Source of the DNA: JADKCL01 sp046050405
GTDB taxonomy: Bacteria; Bacteroidota; Bacteroidia; J057; JADKCL01
Reading direction: 5' to 3'
Assembly (NCBI GenBank): GCA_046050405.1
Contig: JBJOPY010000016.1
Coordinates: 1 to 5,457 of the forward strand
DNA length: 5,457 nucleotides
Part shown: piece after piece, positions 1 to 4,998 of the stretch
Layout: every line of letters starts with the position of its first letter
Numbering within the stretch: the first letter of the stretch is position 1
Made by a program: the position numbers and the translations under genes
The notes under the pieces: model-generated
Told to the model about the DNA's origin: nothing
Seen by the model: only the letters and a program-made list of their open reading frames with translations
The model's database searches: none

Positions 1-124
1 TGGGAATCAGAACTTGGGAAACCTGATCCTCTAACTTCAGCCGCGCAATTTCAGACTCAATATAGGTCTTGACCTTTTTCTCTTGTCCACTCACGGCACG
101 AACCACAAACCAATGCTTACCCAT
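1..124 (-). CDS. nusG: Transcription termination/antitermination protein NusG, N-terminal part (cut by window edge)
   Basis: Reading the minus strand from the ATG at 124-122 gives 41 residues that begin MGKHWFVVRAVSGQEKKVK and run to the window edge without a stop. The W-F-V-V-R-A-x-S-G-x-E-x-K-V pattern is the hallmark start of the NusG N-terminal (NGN) domain, which binds RNA polymerase across the clamp and modulates pausing and termination. In other bacteria its C-terminal KOW domain contacts Rho or ribosomal protein S10, but that part lies outside this window. The gene follows secE with only 16 bases between them, the standard secE-nusG pair, so the two are very likely co-transcribed. No convincing Shine-Dalgarno sequence precedes the ATG, which is usual in Bacteroidota. 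The identification rests on the N-terminal motif plus position. Confidence 0.93.
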   Translation of the reverse strand, partial: MGKHWFVVRAVSGQEKKVKTYIESEIARLKLEDQVSQVLIP

Positions 125-140
125 CTCGAAGAACGCTTGA

Positions 141-335
141 CTAGTTGAACAACCCGTAGAGCAGCGACATCACATTGCTGGACACAAGATCCATCAAGAA
201 GATCACGAACGCAATCAGCAGGGAAGCCACCAACACTGTGATGGTACTGCTTTGTAATTCCGGAACACTGGGCCACTGCACTTTGTACAGCAGCTCATCT
301 GAATACGTTTGGAACCATGCGATAAGTCTATGCAT
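141..335 (-). CDS. secE: Preprotein translocase subunit SecE
   Basis: This 64-residue protein is the short, single-membrane-span form of SecE, an essential partner of SecY and SecG in the inner-membrane Sec channel. An amphipathic N-terminal helix (about residues 3-20) carries the family signature E-L-x-x-K-V-x-W-P at residues 14-22. It is followed by one hydrophobic segment, about residues 32-51 (ITVLVASLLIAFVIFLMDLV). The length fits the minimal SecE of most non-enteric bacteria; the E. coli protein has two extra spans. The ATG at 335-333 is preceded by AGGA about four bases upstream, a weak Shine-Dalgarno-like site. It lies 14 bases past the mature 3' end of tRNA-Trp. The stop is TAG, which matters when interpreting the in-frame TAG at 4762-4764. 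The gene sits between tRNA-Trp and nusG in an evident operon. Confidence 0.95.
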   Translation of the reverse strand: MHRLIAWFQTYSDELLYKVQWPSVPELQSSTITVLVASLLIAFVIFLMDLVSSNVMSLLYGLFN

Positions 336-349
336 CTTTTCCTGATTTG

Positions 350-422
350 CACGGGCGCTAGGGATCGAACCCAGGACCTAAGGTTTTGGAGACCTTCGCT
401 CTACCAGCTGAGCTACGCCCGT
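350..422 (-). tRNA. tRNA-Trp (anticodon CCA)
   Basis: The minus strand folds into a complete 73-nt cloverleaf. The acceptor stem pairs ACGGGCG (422-416) with CGCCCGT (357-351) and leaves G at 350 as discriminator. The D arm is GCTC/GAGC. The anticodon stem AAGGT/ACCTT encloses the loop CTCCAAA, giving anticodon CCA (Trp). The T arm is CTGGG-TTCGATC-CCTAG. No CCA tail is encoded, so a CCA-adding enzyme is needed. Its place between tuf and secE is common in bacterial genomes. Confidence 0.97.
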
Positions 423-439
423 TTAACACTTGAATACCT

Positions 440-464
440 CAGGCCGCGTGAATCACGCGGCCTG
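440..464 (-). other. GC-rich 11-bp hairpin between tuf and tRNA-Trp
   Basis: A perfect inverted repeat, CAGGCCGCGTG / CACGCGGCCTG with a 3-nt loop, begins 13 bases after the tuf stop and ends 17 bases before the tRNA-Trp gene. In the minus-strand transcript it is followed by AGGTATTCAAG, not a run of U. It is therefore not a canonical intrinsic terminator. It may protect the tuf mRNA 3' end, mark an RNase processing site, or attenuate partially. The structure is seen directly; the role is inferred. Confidence 0.6.
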
Positions 465-477
465 AAGCGGGATCATC

Positions 478-1671
478 TTACTTCAGAATCTCAGTCACCT
501 GGCCGGCACCCACGGTACGGCCACCTTCGCGGATGGCGAAACGGAGGCCTTTCTCCATGGCGATGGGGTAGATCAGCTCCACCTCCACTGAGATGTTGTC
601 ACCCGGCATGACCATTTCCACACTCTCCGGCAGGGTGATCACACCCGTCACGTCGGTGGTGCGGAAGTAGAACTGCGGACGGTAACCCTTGAAGAAGGGA
701 GTATGACGGCCGCCCTCCTCCTTGGAGAGGACGTAGATTTCTGCCTTGAACACCGTGTGCGGATTCACCGACTTCGGCTTGCAGATCACCATGCCGCGCT
801 TGATCTGCTCCTTCTCAATGCCACGGAGCAGAAGACCGGCATTGTCGCCCGCTTCTCCGCGGTCGAGGATCTTCCGGAACATTTCCACACCTGTCACCGT
901 GGAGGTCAGGGGCTTCTCTTCCACTGAGCGAAGGCCGATGATCTCCACAGGGTCGCCCGTGTTGATCACACCGCGCTCAATCCGGCCTGTGGCAACGGTG
1001 CCACGACCGGTGATCGAGAAGACATCCTCCACTGGCATCAGGAACGGCTTCTCGGTGTCGCGCTCTGGCTGTGGCACCCAGCGGTCGACGGCATCCATCA
1101 GTTCCATGATCTTGGCTTCCCACTGAGGCTCGCCATTCAAGCCACCCAGGGCAGATCCCCGAATGATCGGGCTGTCATCAGCGAACTGGTACTGCGTGAG
1201 GAGCTCCTGGATCTCCATTTCGACGAGGTCGAGCAGCTCTGGATCATCCACGAGGTCCACCTTGTTCATGAACACCACCAGGCGAGGCACACCCACCTGA
1301 CGGGCGAGCAGGATGTGCTCGCGGGTCTGCGGCATCGGCCCGTCGGTGGCAGCCACCACGACGATGGCACCGTCCATCTGGGCGGCACCCGTGACCATGT
1401 TCTTCACATAGTCGGCGTGTCCAGGGCAGTCCACGTGGGCATAGTGACGATTGACCGTCTCATACTCCACGTGAGCCGTGTTGATGGTGATGCCGCGTTC
1501 CTTTTCCTCGGGAGCATTGTCGATGGAAGAGAAGTCACGAACCTGAGAAAGGCCTTTTTTGGCCAGAACGGAGGTGATTGCAGCCGTGAGCGTGGTCTTG
1601 CCATGGTCAACGTGACCGATGGTTCCGATATTCACGTGCGGCTTCGTCCGTTGAAAAGTTTCCTTAGCCAT
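478..1671 (-). CDS. tuf: Elongation factor Tu
   Basis: This 397-residue protein is a full-length EF-Tu (E. coli has 394), the GTPase that delivers aminoacyl-tRNA to the ribosomal A site. All GTP-binding motifs are visible: the P-loop GHVDHGKT at 19-26, the switch-I motif RGITI at 59-63, DCPGH at 81-85 with the catalytic His85, NKVD at 136-139 and SAL at 173-175. Domain 2 spans roughly 210-300, including GRGTVATGRIERG. Domain 3 follows to the end, with the conserved GRHTPFF and a REGGRTVGAG-type C terminus. The ATG at 1671-1669 gives the usual MAKE start; the upstream bases are A/T-rich with no clear Shine-Dalgarno. The gene lies 72 bases downstream of tRNA-Thr with no strong promoter between, so it is probably co-transcribed with the tRNAs. 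The stop is TAA. No truncation or unusual motif residue was seen. Confidence 0.99.
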   Translation of the reverse strand: MAKETFQRTKPHVNIGTIGHVDHGKTTLTAAITSVLAKKGLSQVRDFSSIDNAPEEKERGITINTAHVEYETVNRHYAHVDCPGHADYVKNMVTGAAQMDGAIVVVAATDGPMPQTREHILLARQVGVPRLVVFMNKVDLVDDPELLDLVEMEIQELLTQYQFADDSPIIRGSALGGLNGEPQWEAKIMELMDAVDRWVPQPERDTEKPFLMPVEDVFSITGRGTVATGRIERGVINTGDPVEIIGLRSVEEKPLTSTVTGVEMFRKILDRGEAGDNAGLLLRGIEKEQIKRGMVICKPKSVNPHTVFKAEIYVLSKEEGGRHTPFFKGYRPQFYFRTTDVTGVITLPESVEMVMPGDNISVEVELIYPIAMEKGLRFAIREGGRTVGAGQVTEILK

Positions 1672-1696
1672 TGTTTTTCTTGATTTTCAAAAATTG

Positions 1697-1714
1697 CCTA
1701 AACCTAATCCTAAT
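1697..1714 (-). repeat. Three tandem TTAGG-type hexamers in the tuf leader
   Basis: On the minus strand this short stretch reads ATTAGG, ATTAGG, TTTAGG in tandem, inside the 72-base spacer between tRNA-Thr and tuf. It is too short to call a functional element. It could be chance in an A/T-rich leader, or a binding site affecting tuf translation. Confidence 0.4.
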
Positions 1715-1743
1715 GATAAGAACCCATCCATTTGGATCCCTTG

Positions 1744-1816
1744 AGCCTTTGACCGGGATCGAACCGGTGACCCCCACCTTACCATGGTGGTGCTCTACCT
1801 GCTGAGCTACAAAGGC
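1744..1816 (-). tRNA. tRNA-Thr (anticodon GGT)
   Basis: This is a complete 73-nt cloverleaf on the minus strand. The acceptor stem pairs GCCTTTG (1816-1810) with CAAAGGC (1751-1745), with T at 1744 as discriminator. The D arm is GCTC/GAGC. The anticodon stem CCACC/GGTGG holds the loop ATGGTAA, hence anticodon GGT (Thr, reads ACC and ACU). The T arm is ACCGG-TTCGATC-CCGGT. No CCA is encoded. It is 13 bases from tRNA-Gly and directly upstream of tuf, as thrT is upstream of tufB in E. coli. Confidence 0.97.
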
Positions 1817-1829
1817 CTTTGCCTAAATG

Positions 1830-1902
1830 AGCGGGAGACGAGATTCGAACCCGCGACCCTCAGCTTGGAAGGCTGATGCTCTACCAGCTGAGCTACTCCC
1901 GC
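1830..1902 (-). tRNA. tRNA-Gly (anticodon TCC)
   Basis: This is a complete 73-nt cloverleaf on the minus strand. The acceptor stem pairs GCGGGAG (1902-1896) with CTCCCGC (1837-1831), with T at 1830 as discriminator. The anticodon stem TCAGC/GCTGA encloses CTTCCAA, giving anticodon TCC (Gly, reads GGA and GGG). The T loop TTCGAAT is standard. No CCA is encoded. It is the middle tRNA of the Tyr-Gly-Thr trio preceding tuf. Confidence 0.97.
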
Positions 1903-1978
1903 ATTCACAGTTCAAGCCTGGTATTCTGGGGCGACTTCCATCCAGTCAGACGCTCCGGGATTCTTGAGACTGAATCTG

Positions 1979-2061
1979 TGGGGAAAGGAGGATTCGAACC
2001 TCCGAAGTCGTAAGACAACAGATTTACAGTCTGTCCCATTTGGCCGCTCTGGAATTTCCCC
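1979..2061 (-). tRNA. tRNA-Tyr (anticodon GTA)
   Basis: This 83-nt class II tRNA on the minus strand has the long variable arm expected of bacterial tRNA-Tyr. The acceptor stem pairs GGGGAAA (2061-2055) with TTTCCCC (1986-1980), with A at 1979 as discriminator. The anticodon stem ACAGA/TCTGT encloses CTGTAAA, giving anticodon GTA. The variable arm is about TGTCTTACGACTTC, and the T arm is GGAGG-TTCGAAT-CCTCC. No CCA is encoded. It is the first gene after the operon promoters. The 76 bases between it and tRNA-Gly do not fold as another tRNA. Confidence 0.96.
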
Positions 2062-2168
2062 AAAGATTTATGATCCACATCTGCAAAGAACACATTGCCC
2101 AATCCCTTGAAATCATTGAAAAATCGCTGATTTCTCAAGATCGGTGCATTTTTCCTCTAAACGAGACG

Positions 2169-2198
2169 CAAAGGTAGGAAAAAATTCCTTGCCAGCAA
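2169..2198 (-). promoter_or_regulatory. Proximal promoter of the tRNA-tuf operon (Bacteroidota -33/-7 type)
   Basis: On the minus strand, TTG (2198-2196) is followed after 19 bases by TACCTTTG (2176-2169). This is an exact match to the TTG-N17-23-TAnnTTTG promoter described for Bacteroidota housekeeping sigma factors. Transcription would begin near 2162, giving a leader of about 100 bases before tRNA-Tyr. Both boxes and the spacing are read directly; activity is inferred. Confidence 0.7.
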
Positions 2199-2259
2199 CA
2201 GTTGGGGACATATTTTTTCCCAAAATCACCCGAAAGATTCTTTTCCTAATTGCGGAGGG

Positions 2260-2287
2260 CAAAATTAATGAAAAAAAGGATCCGCAA
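2260..2287 (-). promoter_or_regulatory. Possible distal promoter of the tRNA-tuf operon
   Basis: On the minus strand, TTG (2287-2285, within TTTTG) is followed after 17 bases by TAATTTTG (2267-2260), which fits TAnnTTTG exactly. It lies about 90 bases upstream of the proximal promoter in the same A/T-rich block and points the same way. Because the motif is short and the region A/T-rich, chance occurrence is more likely than for the proximal site. Confidence 0.45.
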
Positions 2288-2325
2288 AACTTCTTCCTCG
2301 GATTATTTGGAGCCAGGAACATCCT

Positions 2326-2352
2326 CCCCCTGCCTCTCCCCCACCCCACCCC
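2326..2352 (-). other. G-quadruplex motif (four G4-5 tracts)
   Basis: The minus strand carries four guanine tracts of 4, 4, 5 and 5 bases separated by loops of 1, 1 and 7 bases, which satisfies the canonical quadruplex pattern. It lies about 40 bp upstream of the -33 box of the distal promoter candidate, on the non-template strand of the tRNA-tuf operon. The motif is directly visible; folding and function are inferred. Confidence 0.5.
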
Positions 2353-2516
2353 TGTCCGGCCAGCTCCGGCCCCGTTCGATGTGGGCCCCGCCAAGGGGCC
2401 AGGGTCGAGACTGCGGGCCGTTTCCCACCCGTGGGAAGAAGCCCGAAGACCGCACCACGTCCCCGAAACCTGGCCAGAGGCATGGAAAAGGGGGGGATCC
2501 ACTCCCGTCCCAAACA

Positions 2517-2535
2517 CATGGATGCGTTATCCATG
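2517..2535. repeat. 7-bp inverted repeat
   Basis: CATGGAT (2517-2523) and ATCCATG (2529-2535) are perfect complements around a 5-nt loop. A second small stem, AGCCG/CGGCT (2543-2555), follows eight bases later. No U-tract adjoins either stem, so neither looks like an intrinsic terminator. Confidence 0.45.
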
Positions 2536-2771
2536 GAAGATAAGCCGAATCGGCTGCCTTGAGGATGCAGCACAACCATAGTCCCCCCACCGCGCGCAAA
2601 AGGGCACCTTTCGCCCAGGTGGCGGGTGTCCTGCGAGGGGATTGGAGACTGCCGGGCCCGCAGGTCGCTTCGCGAGCCGGAATCACCGCCTCACAGTCCT
2701 GGTTCATTCCGGGGCGGGCTTCCATCGCAGGCGGAGATCCATCCTCCCCGGGCTGGATGCCTTCTTGCCAG

Positions 2772-2817
2772 CATTCCCTGGCCGGTGACACCGTCCAGGC
2801 TGCCTCCACAGGGAATG
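2772..2817. repeat. Nested inverted repeats with alternative pairings
   Basis: An outer pair, CATTCCCTG (2772-2780) and CAGGGAATG (2809-2817), is a perfect 9-bp complement. Inside and overlapping it, CCTGG (2777-2781) with CCAGG (2795-2799) and CGGT/ACCG (2783-2793) form a second hairpin with one C-T mismatch. The two stems share 2777-2780, so they are mutually exclusive in part, as in RNA switches. No function is known. Confidence 0.45.
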
Positions 2818-3076
2818 GGCATTCAGCTCAGCAGGGCAGGGAGGGCCGGTGGAGGGAAGGCCTATTATTGGGAAGGGAGACCAGGAGGAGACCGATGGAT
2901 GCGTACACCCGCACCCGATGCTCCGGGTTCACCATCCGTCTCATGGTTGCGGTAAAAAGCGATGCCGGAGCCCCCGGGCGGGGACTCACGGCACCAGATC
3001 AACAGAGAAACGCGCCCACCGGTTGGCAGGCTTTGGATAAAAAAGGAAATCTGCGGAGGAGGGATCCAGTGCCTTC

Positions 3077-3108
3077 CCCCTGCTGCGGAGAGCACTCCGC
3101 AGCAGGGG
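3077..3108. repeat. Perfect 14-bp hairpin with a 4-nt loop
   Basis: The arms at 3077-3090 (CCCCTGCTGCGGAG) and 3095-3108 are exact reverse complements around AGCA. A second hairpin, GGGAG-CTTG-CTCCC (3121-3134), follows 12 bases later. A third copy of CTGCGGAG at 3051-3058 could compete for the right arm. There is no U-tract on either side, so it is not a standard terminator. Paired GC-rich hairpins between genes resemble REP-type repeats, but I can show only one copy here. Confidence 0.65.
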
Positions 3109-3431
3109 AGGGATGCTGGCGGGAGCTTGCTCCCCGACCTTCCACCTTGTCGTATTCCATTCCTGAAAGAACATCCCCCGAGGGGGTATTTCCTGGATTC
3201 TGGTGCCAAGTTAGAGCCAGGCCGGATGCGGATGCAAGTGCCTTCGCGGGAATCCCGGTGGAACTTTCAAGATCCGTGGAAAGGAGGCATCCCCGGCTTC
3301 CCAGGAGCCGTTGAATGGCTCCCTCACGCCAGGGGGCATGCACGGGGCGGCCCTGTGGCCTGCAACCCTTTTTTGGGGGTGGAGTTTTTGCAACGGATCG
3401 AAATAGCGCCCCCCATTCGACTCCAAGAGAA

Positions 3432-3452
3432 GAAATTTTCTTTATAAATTTC
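3432..3452. promoter_or_regulatory. A/T-rich inverted repeat and weak promoter-like sequence before the gene at 3484
   Basis: GAAATTT (3432-3438) and AAATTTC (3446-3452) form a perfect 7-bp inverted repeat with a 7-base centre, ending 31 bases before the ATG at 3484. The right half contains TAAATTTC, one base off the TAnnTTTG -7 box. No TTG is found at the expected distance. The site is the only A/T-rich patch in front of the gene, so a promoter or operator here is plausible but weakly supported. Confidence 0.3.
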
Positions 3453-3483
3453 GTGCTTCTTTAAATGGTATGATCGCAGAGAC

Positions 3484-4764
3484 ATGGCAATGCCCCCTAC
3501 ACGAAACTTGTTCGATCTTGTCAAGATCCTGAGCCAGGCGGAGAAGGTTCACTTCCGCGCCTTCGCCAGGCGGAGGTTCAAGAAAGGGTCGGCCAGCTAC
3601 CTCCGCCTCTTCGAGCTGGTGGACCAGTCCGGGGAATACGACGAGGAGAAGATCGCGGCAGCGGTGGGCGTCGCCGACTTCCGCTCGCTGAAGATGCGGC
3701 TGGAGGATTTGATCATGGAGGCCCTGCAGGAACGGCGGATCAAGCTGAACCCGATGACCCGGATCCGCTCCATGTATGACCATTGCATCCTCGCCCACGA
3801 GATGAAGCTGCCGGACCTGATGTACCGGTGGATGGACAGGATGCAGCGGCTCTGCCTCCAGATGGAGGACTATGCCTCCCTGCGGGCCATGATGCAGAGG
3901 AAGCAGGAGATCGCCCTCCAGGGCTTGGACCCGGGTTATATCCCCCCGGAGATGAGGGGATTCTTCGACCTGTACCCGGAGGTGAAGGCCAGGCTGCACA
4001 ACCTGGAGGCCTACGGGGACATGGAGGACCGCATCCACCATGCGCGCTCCACGCGGCCGAATGAAATGTACGACCTGGCCAGCGCGCTGGCCACAGACCC
4101 CCTGCTGGCGGACGACGCCCCCCAGCTCAGCGTAAGGGGGACGGTCAAGTACTGCGAGGTGACCCGGCTGGTGCTGCGGTACACGAACAGGTACTTCCAG
4201 GCGGACAGGTATTCCAGGAAGATCGTCGAAGCACTGGACAATGCCCCCCACCTGCTACAGGATGGGGGCTTGAAGGAGTGCTATGAAAGGCATATTGAGG
4301 CTATTGGCCTGAACCATGCCGACCGGGGCGAATTTGAGCTTGCCCAGCAGGCCATCCAACGCCTCCGGGAGATTGCCACCTCCCCATTGGTGGTCTTCGG
4401 GCGGGTGCATGCCATCGAACTTCACATGGCATTGCAAATGCTGGACCGGAAAGGGGGTGCCAAGGTGATCGAGGTGATTTCCCAGGGGATGAACGAATTC
4501 GGACACAAGATCCACCCAGTACGAAAAATCGACTACAGCTTTCAGATCGCCCACTTCCACCTCTGCCTCTCCGAGCCGTCCAAGGCCATGAAGTGGATCC
4601 TCAGGGTCCAGCAGTTCACTGCGGCCGGGATCCGGACGGATCTGAGGCACTATGCGGAAATCCTGTTCCTGATCTGCCACTATGACCTCGGGAACTACGA
4701 ACTCATCCGCCAGGAGGCCAGGAAGTCCAGGCGGTACCTGGAGAAGAGGGACGGCCTCTCGTAG
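3484..4764 (+). CDS. Helical hypothetical protein of a Bacteroidota type, ending early at an in-frame TAG
   Basis: This 426-residue open frame has strongly G/C-biased third codon positions and reads as a soluble, mostly helical protein with no signal peptide or membrane span. The N-terminal region (about 8-100) has the pattern L-F-D-L-V-K-x-L-S-x-x-E-K-x-x-F, then a Y-L-R-L-F-E-L-V-D segment, then YDEEKI. I associate this layout with a frequent, functionally uncharacterised Bacteroidota family of about 500 residues; that is memory of the pattern, not a search. The rest looks like helical repeats of TPR-like spacing, but I cannot assign a defined repeat. No catalytic motif is visible. The start could be the ATG at 3484 or the ATG two codons later. 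The TAG at 4762-4764 follows RDGLS, and coding-like sequence continues in frame, so the product is probably truncated or the TAG is an error. It converges on the small exported-protein gene. Confidence 0.85.
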   Translation: MAMPPTRNLFDLVKILSQAEKVHFRAFARRRFKKGSASYLRLFELVDQSGEYDEEKIAAAVGVADFRSLKMRLEDLIMEALQERRIKLNPMTRIRSMYDHCILAHEMKLPDLMYRWMDRMQRLCLQMEDYASLRAMMQRKQEIALQGLDPGYIPPEMRGFFDLYPEVKARLHNLEAYGDMEDRIHHARSTRPNEMYDLASALATDPLLADDAPQLSVRGTVKYCEVTRLVLRYTNRYFQADRYSRKIVEALDNAPHLLQDGGLKECYERHIEAIGLNHADRGEFELAQQAIQRLREIATSPLVVFGRVHAIELHMALQMLDRKGGAKVIEVISQGMNEFGHKIHPVRKIDYSFQIAHFHLCLSEPSKAMKWILRVQQFTAAGIRTDLRHYAEILFLICHYDLGNYELIRQEARKSRRYLEKRDGLS

Positions 4765-4977
4765 TTCGAGGAGGAAGTGATCGATGGCCTCGCGCTTGCC
4801 GCCAAGGCCAGGGGGGCATCCGCCCGCCTCGCGAAGCTGGAGACCCTGTACCAGAAGCTGGAGGCTCTGTTCGAGAACCCACGGATCAGCATCAAGCGGC
4901 ACTACTTCCCCATCCTCTCCTGGATCCGGGCCAAGGGCAGCCAGCGGCTCCCGATGGAGGTGGAACTGGAGAATTGA
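4765..4977 (+). pseudogene. In-frame 3' remainder of the preceding gene, beyond the TAG
   Basis: Seventy sense codons continue in exactly the same frame after the TAG and end at TGA (4975-4977). They encode a charged helical tail beginning FEEEVIDGLALAAKARG and ending MEVELEN. Third positions are almost all G or C, as in the 426 codons before, so the stretch has been under coding selection. Read through, the gene would give about 497 residues, near the length I expect for the family. Restart at GTG 4777, preceded by GAGGAGGAA, is possible but would give only a 66-residue fragment. Either the gene is recently broken by one nonsense substitution, the base is wrong, or the codon is read through. 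I favour the first two. Confidence 0.7.
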
Positions 4978-4998
4978 TCCGAACCCCTCCCATGAAGG

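Larger units (their letters stand above)
2290..3480. other. Long GC-rich intergenic stretch with no supportable gene, dense in inverted repeats
   Basis: About 1.2 kb separate the leftward tRNA-tuf promoters from the rightward gene at 3484. Several frames on both strands stay open (the longest is 2559-3314 on the plus strand). Their translations are dominated by P, G, R, S, W and C, lack a recognisable domain, overlap one another, and have no clear start context. I therefore treat them as non-coding. I found no rRNA, tRNA, tmRNA, RNase P, SRP RNA or riboswitch signature by eye. The stretch contains many short stems: 2384-2400, 2422-2437, 2517-2535, 2543-2555, 2772-2817, 3077-3108, 3121-3134 and 3304-3322. 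It also holds a G-quadruplex motif on the minus strand. It may be a structured RNA locus, a repeat family, or decayed sequence. Confidence 0.5.

Noticed and set aside
1903..1978. Possible extra or degenerate tRNA between tRNA-Gly and tRNA-Tyr
   Set aside because: Its 76-base length is suggestive, but no acceptor stem, T-loop or anticodon stem can be formed.
2303..2809. 168-codon open frame on the minus strand
   Set aside because: Rich in W, C, P and G with no recognisable motif. It overlaps plus-strand frames of equal quality and the operon-upstream hairpins.
2834..2856. Second G-quadruplex-like motif on the plus strand
   Set aside because: It has four GGG tracts, but one loop is 8 bases, outside the canonical limit, and the tracts are short. 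Too weak in GC-rich sequence.
2559..3314. 251-codon open frame on the plus strand
   Set aside because: Composition is dominated by R, G, P and S with scattered W and C, with no domain and no start signal. It overlaps other open frames on both strands, as expected for non-coding GC-rich DNA.
3369..3390. Intrinsic terminator around the T6/G5 run
   Set aside because: There is a T run, but no stable GC stem immediately before it on either strand.
3442..4251. 269-codon open frame on the minus strand
   Set aside because: It is antisense to the plus-strand gene at 3484, whose codon bias and helical protein pattern are convincing. The antisense translation is H-, L- and V-rich, a typical shadow of GC-rich codons.
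4762..4764. TAG reassigned to an amino acid genome-wide
   Set aside because: secE ends with TAG at the expected family length, directly before nusG, which argues that TAG is a normal stop in this organism.
4255..4902. 215-codon open frame on the minus strand
   Set aside because: Antisense shadow of the same gene and its tail. It has no motif and shares the L-, E- and P-rich shadow composition.
4978..4998. Bidirectional terminator between the convergent genes
   Set aside because: The 21-bp gap contains no inverted repeat or T run.
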